Part shown: in pieces, positions 44,634 through 52,411 of the stretch
How the letters are laid out: every line of letters begins with the position of its first letter
Numbering within the stretch: position 1 is the stretch's first letter
Assembly: GCA_019410105.1 (NCBI GenBank)
Contig: DXTB01000001.1
Span: 62,001 to 126,000, forward strand
Length of the DNA stretch: 64,000 nucleotides
Direction of reading: 5' to 3'
DNA from: Clostridiales bacterium
Lineage (GTDB): Bacteria > Bacillota_A > Clostridia > Oscillospirales > Oscillospiraceae
Program-made: the position numbers and the translations under genes
The notes under the pieces: generated by a model
The model's input: the letters and a program-made list of their open reading frames with translations, nothing else
Databases searched by the model: none
Told to the model about the DNA's origin: nothing

Positions 44634-44832
44634 CGTAAGCGTTTTCATATTTTTCGTAGGAAAATAACAGTTTTTTTGTTGTAAAGCTTCCAGTGTTTTC
44701 CTGGATCAAGTCAACTTTAACACTTTTTTGCGGTGGAAGCAAGGGATTCTTTGTATTTAATGTACATTTTACACAGGTGTAGAAAAGCTCTAACATTCCT
44801 TGTATAGATCGGCAGAAATGTAACCGCTTCCA
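44634..44832 (-). promoter_or_regulatory. Two cre/LacI-type operator-like boxes upstream of the sugar operon
   Basis: Minus strand TGAAAACGCTTACG (44634-44647) and plus strand TGTAACCGCTTCCA (44819-44832) each match the cre consensus TGWAARCGYTWNCW at all but one position. They lie in the divergent region between the LacI gene and the DUF1275 remnant. CcpA-type carbon control or binding of the local LacI protein would both fit. Confidence 0.5.
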
Positions 44833-44893
44833 TTAAAAGCACTTATGACAGATGATACTGCTCCGGGAATGTGAGAGGTGCTTCTCTCCAGGC

Positions 44894-44922
44894 TTGTCTT
44901 TTTCCCGCGCCTATATTATACT
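44894..44922 (+). promoter_or_regulatory. Promoter ahead of the DUF1275 pseudogene and uridine phosphorylase
   Basis: TTGTCT (44894-44899), 17-bp spacer, TATACT (44917-44922). Confidence 0.6.
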
Positions 44923-44955
44923 GTTCACGGAATTCTCAGGAAAAGAGCTGATGGG

Positions 44956-45441
44956 ATGTACAGAGCCAGGTCCGCCCTCCGCCATGGGCAGATGTCCGAG
45001 GCATTTTCCACCATGGTTTTTCTGACCCTGTCCGGCGGGCTGCAGGACGCTTACACCTACTGCGTCCGGGGACAGGTTTTCGCCAATGCCCAGACGGGAA
45101 ACATCGTTCTTATGAGCCAGCGGGCCTTTGCCGGGGATCTGGCCGGCGTCCTCCGGTATCTGATCCCGCTGCTGGCCTTTGCGCTGGGCGTCTTTGCTGC
45201 GGAGATGGTCCGCCGCCGCTGTCAGGAGATTTCCCGGCTCCACTGGCGGCAGATGGTGGTGCTGGCTGAGATCGGCCTGCTGCTGGGCGTGGGATTCCTC
45301 CCATCGTCCTGGGATGCGCCGGCCAACGCGCTGGTGTCCTTCACCTGCGCCATGCAGGTCGATGTTCCGGCAGGAGATCCAGGCGGAAGCGGACTGCTGA
45401 GGATGCGGGGAACGGCCTCCATCCGGATTTCACACCAATAA
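44956..45441 (+). pseudogene. DUF1275 (YoaK-like) membrane protein, frameshifted and truncated
   Basis: The frame reads as the first half of a YoaK/DUF1275 membrane protein: LTLSGGLQDAYTYCVRGQVFANAQTGNIVLM, two hydrophobic helices, then SFTCAMQVDV. At about 45363 the family sequence (VFRQ..) continues in another frame and stops at once (45400), and the rest of the expected 200-plus residue protein is missing. The 161-residue open frame therefore ends in unrelated residues. The promoter still appears intact and may now serve the downstream uridine phosphorylase. Confidence 0.75.
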
Positions 45442-45466
45442 TGATATGATGAGGAGAATGAGAACC

Positions 45467-46240
45467 ATGTCTGAAACAGCCAAAATGCTCCATGTGAATC
45501 TGGCCCCCGGAGAGGCGGGCCGCTACGCCATCGTCCCCGGGGATCCGGACCGGTGCGAGCTGATCGCCGCCCACCTGGACAACCCCCGCATGGTGACCCG
45601 GAAGCGGGAGTTCACCACCTGGGAGGGCACGCTGGATGGAGAGCGGGTCACCGTTACCTCCACCGGTATCGGGGGGCCCTCCACCGCCATCTGCGTGGAG
45701 GAGCTCCATAAGTGCGGGGCGGATACCTTCATCCGGGTGGGCACCTGCGCCTCCACCTGCGCCGACGTCCAGTGCGGGGACATCGTGGTGGTCAGCGGCA
45801 GTGTCCGCATGGACGGCACCAGCCTCCACTACCTGCCCATGGAGTTCCCTGCCGTCCCCAGCTACCAGCTGCTGAAGGCTCTGGAGGAGAGCTCTGTGTC
45901 TCTGGGCTTTCACACCACGGTGGGCGTCAGCATCACCAAGGACTCCTTTTACACGCAGGCGGAGCCGGAGACGAAGCCGGTGTCCGATGATCTGATCCGC
46001 CGCTGGCAGAGCTATGTCCGGGGCGGTGCCGTCTGCACCTCCATGGAGGAGTCCATCCTCTTCTCTGTGGGCTCCAGCCTGGGGATCCGCACCGCCTCCA
46101 TCCTGGTATCAGCCACCAATTTCGACGGGTCCGTCTCCAAGCGCAACAGCGCCGACGTCTATCCCACCGACAGCATCCAGAAGCCCATCCTCTCCGCCAT
46201 CGAAGCCCTGCGCCGTATCATCCGGCAGGACAAGGGCTGA
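45467..46240 (+). CDS. udp: Uridine phosphorylase
   Basis: A 257-residue nucleoside phosphorylase of the Udp/DeoD family: AIVPGDPDRCELIAAHLD phosphate-binding block, STGIGGPSTAICVEEL, the RVGTCAS segment, and the ribose-binding TSMEES with Glu. These match Udp, which splits uridine to uracil and ribose-1-P. Several in-frame ATGs exist; 45467 has the best spacing from AGGAG. It lies 25 bases after the DUF1275 remnant. Confidence 0.88.
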   Translation: MSETAKMLHVNLAPGEAGRYAIVPGDPDRCELIAAHLDNPRMVTRKREFTTWEGTLDGERVTVTSTGIGGPSTAICVEELHKCGADTFIRVGTCASTCADVQCGDIVVVSGSVRMDGTSLHYLPMEFPAVPSYQLLKALEESSVSLGFHTTVGVSITKDSFYTQAEPETKPVSDDLIRRWQSYVRGGAVCTSMEESILFSVGSSLGIRTASILVSATNFDGSVSKRNSADVYPTDSIQKPILSAIEALRRIIRQDKG

Positions 46241-46260
46241 TCTCCCTCCGGATATCAAAA

Positions 46261-46294
46261 CCGCCCCGTGCCGCAGGCACGGGGCGGTCCTTTT
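46261..46294. terminator. Terminator after udp, shared with the convergent metallopeptidase gene
   Basis: CCGCCCCGTGCC pairs with GGCACGGGGCGG (46261-46272 with 46276-46287), followed by TCCTTTT. Confidence 0.8.
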
Positions 46295-46297
46295 ATA

Positions 46298-46684
46298 TCA
46301 CATCTCTCCGCCGTACTCCCGGCGGTATTCCTCCAGCTCTTCCGCGTCCCGGTCATCCAGGGCGTGAAGGCCGCCCCGGCCCTCCATGTGGTGGGTCAGC
46401 TCATGGGACAGGGTGGTGTACAGCTCGTCCTCCCATGTTTCCTGGCCCCAGTCCTCCCGCTCTGCAAGGGCGGCAAAGGAGCCGTAGTACAGGTTGATAT
46501 ACTGGCCCAGCAGGTCGTCGCAGTACTCCCCCAGGATATACATCTCGCCCTCTGGGAACTCCGGGTCCGGCTTGGCCTCCTCCAGCAGGTTGATCCCGCC
46601 GTTGAGGCCGTCGAACAACGCCGCCGGGAAACTGTCTGCCATGTCGTCCAGCAGGTCGTTCACCCGGTCGATGGTCAGGATCAT
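46298..46684 (-). CDS. Small zinc metallopeptidase-like protein (zincin_1 type)
   Basis: A 128-residue protein with HELTHH near residue 92 inside TLSHELTHHMEG, the HExxH zinc motif. The size and the FDGLNGGINLLEE start fit the family of small bacterial metallopeptidase-like proteins (PF06262). AGGAGG precedes the ATG at 46684. It starts 14 bases after tex and is in the same transcript. Substrate unknown. Confidence 0.8.
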   Translation of the reverse strand: MILTIDRVNDLLDDMADSFPAALFDGLNGGINLLEEAKPDPEFPEGEMYILGEYCDDLLGQYINLYYGSFAALAEREDWGQETWEDELYTTLSHELTHHMEGRGGLHALDDRDAEELEEYRREYGGEM

Positions 46685-46698
46685 GGCTGTTTCCCTCC

Positions 46699-48867
46699 TC
46701 ACGCCTTGGGCACCTGCTTCATGCTGAGGCCGATGCGCTTTTTCTTCTCGTCCACCTCCAGCACCACCACCTGGACGATGTCTCCCACAGACACCACCTC
46801 CGAGGGGTGTTTGATAAACTTCTGGGACACCTGGGAGATGTGGACCAGCCCGTCCTGGTGGACGCCGATGTCCACGAACACGCCGAAGTCGATGACATTC
46901 CGCACCGTGCCCGTCAGCACCATGCCGGGCTTCAGGTCCTTCATCTCCAGCACGTCGGTGCGGAGGATGGGCTTGGGCAGCTCGTCCCGGATGTCCCGGC
47001 CGGGCTTCATCAGCTCCGCCGCCACGTCCCGCAATGTGGGCACGCCCACGCCGCAGTCCGCCGCCGCCCGGTCCTCGCCGTAGGTCCTGATCTGGGCGTT
47101 CAGATCTCCCAGCTTCCCATCCCGCACGTCCGTGAGGGTGTGGCCGGTGAGGGAGAGCAATTTCTCCGCCGCGGCGTAGCTCTCCGGGTGGACGGCGGTG
47201 TTGTCCAGCACGGAGCGGCTCTCCGGCACCCGCAGGAAGCCGGCGCACTGCTCAAAGGCCTTGGGCCCCAGCTTGGGCACTTTCAAAATCTGCTTCCGGG
47301 AAGTGAAGGGGCCGTTTTCCTCCCGGTAGGCCACCACATTTTTCGCCGTGGTCGCGTTCAGCCCCGCCACACGCTGAAGCAGGGAGGGGGAGGCGGTATT
47401 CACGTCCACGCCCACGGCGTTCACACAGTCCTCCACCACACCGTTCAAAGCCTCGTCCAGCCGCTTGGGGGGCATGTCGTGCTGGTACTGTCCCACGCCG
47501 ATGGCCTTGGGGTCGATCTTCACCAGCTCCGCCAGAGGGTCCTGGAGGCGCCGGGCAATGGACACGGCAGACCGGAGATTCACGTCGTACTGGGGGAACT
47601 CCTCCGCCGCCAGGGGGCTGGCGGAGTACACGCTGGCCCCGGCCTCGCTGACGATCATGTAGCTGACATGGGCGCCGGCCTCATTCACCTGCCGGATCAG
47701 CTTCACCGCCATCTGCTCCGTCTCCCGGCTGGCTGTGCCGTTGCCGATGGCGATGTGCTCCACGCCGTGCTTTCGGATCAGCTTTGCCAGGGCGGCGATA
47801 GCCTCGTTCTCCTGCCGCTCGCCGTAGGTGGGGTATACCACGGCGGTGTCCAGCACTTTGCCCGTGCCGTCCACCACCGCCACCTTGCAGCCCATCCGGT
47901 ACCCCGGGTCCAGGCCCATGGTGACCCTGCCCTTCACCGGGGGCTGCATCAGCAGGGGCTTCAGATTCAGGGCGAACTGGCCGATGGCCCCCTCGTCCGC
48001 CCGCTCCGTCAGGTCGGAGCGAGCCTCCCGCTCCAGGGCGGGGAAGATCAGGCGGTCGTATGCGTCCTCCGCCGCGGACTTGATAAATTCCATTGCGGCG
48101 CTGCCGGGGACGATCACATGCCGCCGGACGGCCTGGAGGGCCCGGTCCCGGTCCAGCTCCACGCGGACCTTCAGAAAGCCCTCCTTCTCCCCCCGGTTGA
48201 CGGCTAGGATCTGGTGACCCTGAAGCCGGGAGAGGGCCTGGGAGAAGTCGTAGTACAGCCGGTAGACAGAGTCCTCCTCCACCGCCGCCTGGGAGCAGAG
48301 CTTTCCCTCCCGCTCCAGGAGGGTGCGGAGGGTCTTGCGGAGGGCGGCGTCGTCGCTGATGGTCTCGGCGATGATGTCGGAGGCGCCGGAGAGGGCGTCC
48401 TCCACCGTCTCCACGCCCTTTTCGGCATCCACATACCGGGCGGCCTCCGCCGTCGGGTCCGGGCAGTCCGGCCCCTGGGCAAACAGCAGTTCCGCCAAAG
48501 GCGCCAGGCCCTTTTCCCGGGCAATGGTGGCCCGGGTGCGGCGCTTCTGCTTGTAGGGGCGGTACAGGTCCTCCACCTCCGCCAGCGTCCGGGCGGCGTC
48601 GATGGCGGCGGAGAGTTCCTCCGTCAGCTTGCCCTGTTCCTCGATAGACCGCTTCACCGCCTCCCGGCGTTCCGCCAGGTTCCGCAGGTACTGGAGGCGC
48701 TCCTCCAGATTCCGCAGGGCGGTGTCGTCCATGGCGCCGTGAAGCTCCTTGCGGTAGCGGGCGATGAAGGGAATGGTGTTGCCCTCGTCCAGAAGGCGGA
48801 CCACGTTTTCCACATGGCGGGGGTCTTTGTCCAGCTCAGATGCCAGTTGTTGAATGAGATCCTGCAT
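46699..48867 (-). CDS. tex: Tex-family RNA-binding transcription accessory protein
   Basis: A 722-residue Tex: N-terminal helical region FIARYRKELHGAMDD, YqgF/RuvX-like nuclease fold (MGLDPGYRMGCKVAVVD), helix-hairpin-helix repeats (TASPSLLQRVAGLNATTAKNV and ILKVPKLGPKAFEQ), and a C-terminal S1 RNA-binding domain (LKPGMVLTGTVRNVIDFGVFVDIGVHQDGLVHISQ). Tex binds nucleic acids and influences transcription and stress tolerance. First gene of the tex-metallopeptidase unit. Confidence 0.95.
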   Translation of the reverse strand: MQDLIQQLASELDKDPRHVENVVRLLDEGNTIPFIARYRKELHGAMDDTALRNLEERLQYLRNLAERREAVKRSIEEQGKLTEELSAAIDAARTLAEVEDLYRPYKQKRRTRATIAREKGLAPLAELLFAQGPDCPDPTAEAARYVDAEKGVETVEDALSGASDIIAETISDDAALRKTLRTLLEREGKLCSQAAVEEDSVYRLYYDFSQALSRLQGHQILAVNRGEKEGFLKVRVELDRDRALQAVRRHVIVPGSAAMEFIKSAAEDAYDRLIFPALEREARSDLTERADEGAIGQFALNLKPLLMQPPVKGRVTMGLDPGYRMGCKVAVVDGTGKVLDTAVVYPTYGERQENEAIAALAKLIRKHGVEHIAIGNGTASRETEQMAVKLIRQVNEAGAHVSYMIVSEAGASVYSASPLAAEEFPQYDVNLRSAVSIARRLQDPLAELVKIDPKAIGVGQYQHDMPPKRLDEALNGVVEDCVNAVGVDVNTASPSLLQRVAGLNATTAKNVVAYREENGPFTSRKQILKVPKLGPKAFEQCAGFLRVPESRSVLDNTAVHPESYAAAEKLLSLTGHTLTDVRDGKLGDLNAQIRTYGEDRAAADCGVGVPTLRDVAAELMKPGRDIRDELPKPILRTDVLEMKDLKPGMVLTGTVRNVIDFGVFVDIGVHQDGLVHISQVSQKFIKHPSEVVSVGDIVQVVVLEVDEKKKRIGLSMKQVPKA

Positions 48868-49282
48868 GGGTTATGATTCTTCCTTTTCTACGTGAAATAG
48901 GGCGGCAGTCTGCTGCCCGGGAAATTCAGCTATGGGATAACCGGGCAGATACACCCGATACTGGGGGCGGGTGCCGCCGGATGCCGGATAGCGGTGAAGG
49001 GATCGCTGTTCTCAAAGAAGGGCTTGCACAACGGGGCGTGTGCGGCCACGTCCCCAAAGGACCGCTTTTGGATGCGCTCCGGTGCAGTGGTTCTCCTCGC
49101 CGGCAGGAAGCGGCATATCGGTATCTGCGCCAATCATGTCTGAGGTTCGGGTGCGCTGTTCTTTTTGCGGGGCGTACAGCTGCTGCCCCATGCCGGGAAT
49201 GCTGGCGGCACAGGTGTGGCTACCGAATTACCTCTTCCTCTGGTCCGCTGCTGGGTATCCTGTCGGGGCAGCCCGTCCGTCT
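48868..49282. other. Intergenic region without a recognisable gene
   Basis: About 415 bases between tex and the XRE regulator. Several overlapping frames stay open on both strands but none has a ribosome binding site, a recognisable motif or normal composition. The tex promoter must lie at the left edge. I see nothing else in it. Confidence 0.4.
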
Positions 49283-49495
49283 TTATAACCCTGGGGCCGT
49301 GCGGCCAACCAGATCATCTAAAGTGACGCCAAAATAGTCTGCCAGGGCAATCAGCCCTTGAAAATCAGGATAGCGCTTCCCCTCTTCATAATAGCGATAG
49401 GCCCGCACAGTAATTCCCAAATGGGCTGCCAGATCCTCTTTTGTGGCATTTTTTTCTTTTCGCAATTCCTGCAAACGCTCTGAAAATCTTTCCAT
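49283..49495 (-). CDS. XRE-family helix-turn-helix repressor
   Basis: A 70-residue single-domain Cro/CI-type protein: RLQELRKEKNATKEDLAAHL, recognition helix TVRAYRYYEEGKRYP, then IALADYFGVTLDDLVGR. AAGGAGA precedes the ATG. Divergent from a small protein gene across a promoter that carries two palindromes, so it is very likely autoregulatory. Confidence 0.9.
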   Translation of the reverse strand: MERFSERLQELRKEKNATKEDLAAHLGITVRAYRYYEEGKRYPDFQGLIALADYFGVTLDDLVGRTAPGL

Positions 49496-49504
49496 ATATT
49501 CTCC

Positions 49505-49549
49505 TTGACGGAACTTAAAGTTCCTAGTATAATGGGAACATAAAGTTCT
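49505..49549 (+). promoter_or_regulatory. Promoter with two XRE operator palindromes
   Basis: TTGACG (49505-49510), exactly 17 bp, TATAAT (49528-49533). GGAACTTAAAGTTCC (49510-49524), a perfect palindrome around a central base, fills the spacer, and GGAACATAAAGTTCT (49535-49549) covers the start site. Their centres are 25 bp apart. Confidence 0.75.
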
Positions 49550-49558
49550 TCGAGGTGC

Positions 49559-49810
49559 ATGATTATGAACGACATCTTGTCTGCCATCTACCGGAATCTT
49601 CTGGAGAGCCGATTTTCAGCATCTCTCTCCTGCCCGGATTACCGGCGAGCTATTATACGGGTGGAACAGTGCATGGATGAGCTGCGCCAGGCACTACCTG
49701 CCGAAGAGCAGGAGCTGCCGGAGCAGTTCTGGGACGCCTGCTCCGACCTCCATCTCATGGAGCTGGAGGTCATGTTTCAGGTAACATGGACCGCGGCCCG
49801 GGAAATCTGA
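49559..49810 (+). CDS. Small acidic protein paired with the XRE repressor (possibly DUF6809-like)
   Basis: An 83-residue helical protein (NDILSAIYRNLLESRFSAS, then EELPEQFWDACSDLHLMELEV). Length, the N-terminal ILSAIYRNLL and the C-terminal helix resemble the DUF6809-type small proteins of Firmicutes, but I cannot confirm this. Two ATGs six bases apart (49559, 49565) follow GAGGTG. It is expressed from the promoter controlled by the neighbouring repressor. Function unknown. Confidence 0.65.
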   Translation: MIMNDILSAIYRNLLESRFSASLSCPDYRRAIIRVEQCMDELRQALPAEEQELPEQFWDACSDLHLMELEVMFQVTWTAAREI

Positions 49811-49818
49811 TTCCTGTT

Positions 49819-51303
49819 TTACTTATGATAGAGCTTCTTCGTCTCGTACCGGGCCTCGCAGCTGACGTTGATGCCCAGGCGGCGCAGAAGGTTTTCGTCC
49901 ACCTCGCTGAGGATCACCGTGAAGTGGGCGTCGCAGCCCCGGAGCTTGGGCAACTGCTGCTGAGCCAGCTCCGCCAGGGGGTTGGTCAGGGCGGAGATGG
50001 TGAGCGCCATCAGCACTTCATCCGTGTGGAGCCGGGGATTCTTGTGGCCCAGGTACTGGGTCTTCAGCCGGCACACCGGCTCCAGCACCTGGGCGGAGAT
50101 CAGCTCGAACTGGTCACCGATGCCGCCCACGGCCTTCAGCGCGTTCAGCAGCAGGGCGGAGGCCGCCCCCAGGGTGTCGGAGGTCTTGCCGGTGACCACC
50201 CGGCCGTCTGGCAGCACCATGGCGCCGGCAGGGCCGCCGGTGGTCTCCGCCTTCAGCAGGGCAGCGGACACCGCCGGGCAGATGTCCGGTGTGACGCTCG
50301 CCTGTTGCATCACCAGCTCCAGCTTCCGCACCGGCTCGTCCCCGGCTTTGCCCCGCAGCCGCTCCACGCAGGCGGTGTAGTAGCGCCGCAGGATCTCCAT
50401 GCGGCTGGCGGCGCAGCACACCGCGTCGTCACAGATACAGTTGCCAACCATGTTCACTCCCATGTCCGTGGGGGACTGGTAGGGGGACGTGCCCTGGATC
50501 TTCTCAAAGATGGCGTTCAGCACCGGGAAGATCTCCACATCCCGGTTGTAGTTGACGGCAGTCTTGCCATAGGCCTCCAGATGGAAGGGGTCAATCATGT
50601 TCACGTCGTTCAGATCCGCCGTGGCCGCCTCGTAGGCCAGATTCACCGGATGCTTGAGGGGCAGGTTCCAGATGGGGAAGGTCTCGAACTTGGCGTAGCC
50701 CGCAGCGATGCCCCGCTTGTAGTCGTGGTAGAGCTGGGAGAGGCAGGTGGCCATCTTGCCGCTGCCGGGGCCCGGCGCCGTCACCACCACCAGCGGGTGC
50801 GTGGTCTCCACATACTCATTCTTTCCAAGGCCCTCGTCGCTGACAATGTGCTGCACGTCGGAGGGGTAGCCCGCGATGGGATAGTGGCGGTAGCACCGGA
50901 TGCCCAGGGTGGTCAACCGCTTCAAAAAGGCGTCCGCCGCCCCCTGGCCGCTGTACCGGCTCATCACCACACCGCCCACATAGAAGCCCATGCCCCGGAA
51001 GATGTCGATCAGCCGCAGCACGTCGTCGTCATAGGTGATGCCCAGGTCCCCCCGGACCTTGTTTTTCTCGATGTCTGCGGCGTTGATGGCAATGAGGATC
51101 TCCACGTCGTCCTGCAGCTGCTGGAGCATCCGGATCTTGCTGTCCGGCTCGAATCCCGGCAGCACCCGGGAGGCGTGGTAGTCGTCGAACAGCTTGCCGC
51201 CGAACTCCAGATACAGCTTGCCGCCGAACTGGGCGATGCGCTTTTTGATCTGCTCGGACTGGGTGGTGAGGTACTTCTGATTGTCAAAACCGATGGCCGG
51301 CAT
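49819..51303 (-). CDS. DUF1846 family protein
   Basis: A 494-residue member of the DUF1846 family. Recognisable stretches are the N-terminal GFDNQKYLTTQSEQIKKRI, GGKLYLEFGGKLFDDYHASRVLPGF, the VVVTAPGPGSGKMATCLSQLYHD block that looks like a P-loop, and MVLPDGRVVTGK. The ATG at 51303 follows AGGGGAAG. Members are widespread in Firmicutes; a structure is known for a pneumococcal homologue but the enzymatic role is not settled. Monocistronic here. Confidence 0.88.
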   Translation of the reverse strand: MPAIGFDNQKYLTTQSEQIKKRIAQFGGKLYLEFGGKLFDDYHASRVLPGFEPDSKIRMLQQLQDDVEILIAINAADIEKNKVRGDLGITYDDDVLRLIDIFRGMGFYVGGVVMSRYSGQGAADAFLKRLTTLGIRCYRHYPIAGYPSDVQHIVSDEGLGKNEYVETTHPLVVVTAPGPGSGKMATCLSQLYHDYKRGIAAGYAKFETFPIWNLPLKHPVNLAYEAATADLNDVNMIDPFHLEAYGKTAVNYNRDVEIFPVLNAIFEKIQGTSPYQSPTDMGVNMVGNCICDDAVCCAASRMEILRRYYTACVERLRGKAGDEPVRKLELVMQQASVTPDICPAVSAALLKAETTGGPAGAMVLPDGRVVTGKTSDTLGAASALLLNALKAVGGIGDQFELISAQVLEPVCRLKTQYLGHKNPRLHTDEVLMALTISALTNPLAELAQQQLPKLRGCDAHFTVILSEVDENLLRRLGINVSCEARYETKKLYHK

Positions 51304-51470
51304 ACGATCTTCCCCTTTTCTCTCTGGTTGTTCAAAATCCGGTGATAGTATACCACACCCTGTCCCGTTTTGGAAGTGGAGAACCAAGGCTTTTCCGCCG
51401 CGCCCTGCATCTTGCAGGCGGCCAGCTCCCATGGTACAATCAGCGGAGAATTTGCAGGGAGGGGATCCAG

Positions 51471-52238
51471 ATGCGCAACACCTTTGACCGCTTCAATGGC
51501 CGGCACCAGGACTATCAGGCCGCCAGACCTTCTTATGCCCAGGAATTCCTGGACTGGCTGGGAGAGCTGTACGCGCCGCCGGAGCGCTATACAGCGGCGG
51601 ACATCGGATCCGGCACCGGCAAGCTCTCCGCCCAGCTGCTGGCAGCGGGCTTCCGCGTCTGCGGCGTGGAGCCGAATCCGGATATGCGGGGGGCGGCGGA
51701 GGCGCTTCTGGGCGGCGATCCCCGGTTCTCCTCCTCAAATGGAACGGACCATGATACCGGGCTGCCGGACCGGTCCGTGGACATGGTCGCAGCGGCCCAG
51801 GCCTTCCACTGGTTCGACGGTCCTGCCTTTGCGCGGGAGTGCCGCCGGATCCTGCGTCCCGGCGGGCGGGCCGTTCTCGTCTGGAACGTCCGCGGGTCTG
51901 CACCGATGAACCAGGCCTTGGCCCAGGTCTTTCGGGAGCACTGTCCGAGCTTTCACGGATTCACCGGCGGGATGGGGGAGGACGACCCCCGCATCCGGGA
52001 TTTTTTCGGCGGGGCGTATGAAAAGCGGCGGTTCCCCAATCCCCTGACGCTGGACCGGGACCGATTCCTCCGGCGGTGCTTTTCCAGCTCCTATGCCCTG
52101 CGGGAGGGAGACGCGGATTACGAAGCCTTTCGGGCGGCGCTGGAGGCGCTGTTCGACACTTTCGCCTCCGGCGGGCAACTGATTCAGCCCAACGAGACTG
52201 TGGCCTATGTGGGGATCCCCGCCGCTCCCCAGGGATGA
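51471..52238 (+). CDS. Class I SAM-dependent methyltransferase
   Basis: A 255-residue methyltransferase: motif I AADIGSGTGKLSAQLLAAG, acidic loop VCGVEPNPDM, MVAAAQAFHWFD (the AQAxHWF signature of the Methyltransf_11/trans-aconitate type), then RILRPGGRAVLVWN. GGGAGGGG precedes the ATG. Substrate unknown. The purA regulatory region follows. Confidence 0.88.
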   Translation: MRNTFDRFNGRHQDYQAARPSYAQEFLDWLGELYAPPERYTAADIGSGTGKLSAQLLAAGFRVCGVEPNPDMRGAAEALLGGDPRFSSSNGTDHDTGLPDRSVDMVAAAQAFHWFDGPAFARECRRILRPGGRAVLVWNVRGSAPMNQALAQVFREHCPSFHGFTGGMGEDDPRIRDFFGGAYEKRRFPNPLTLDRDRFLRRCFSSSYALREGDADYEAFRAALEALFDTFASGGQLIQPNETVAYVGIPAAPQG

Positions 52239-52255
52239 GGCATTTCCAGAATTGA

Positions 52256-52370
52256 AAGGTCGACCTTATCAGAAAAAATAATGCTTATTATTACAAGTTC
52301 AGGCTTTACTTATGGAAAATCAGCCGATATAATAACTAAGGTTGGGCATCTTTGGAGAAAAGGTCGACCT
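52256..52370 (+). promoter_or_regulatory. purA promoter flanked by two copies of a 12-bp palindrome
   Basis: TTTACT (52305-52310), 17-bp spacer, TATAAT (52328-52333). AAGGTCGACCTT (52256-52267) lies about 50 bp upstream of the -35 and AAGGTCGACCT (52360-52370) lies about 25 bp downstream of the start site. The two centres are 104 bp apart. No PurR-type box or purine riboswitch is seen. Confidence 0.65.
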
Positions 52371-52411
52371 GACCGGAGTGTCTGTAAATCAAAACCGGGA
52401 GGTTTTTGGAT

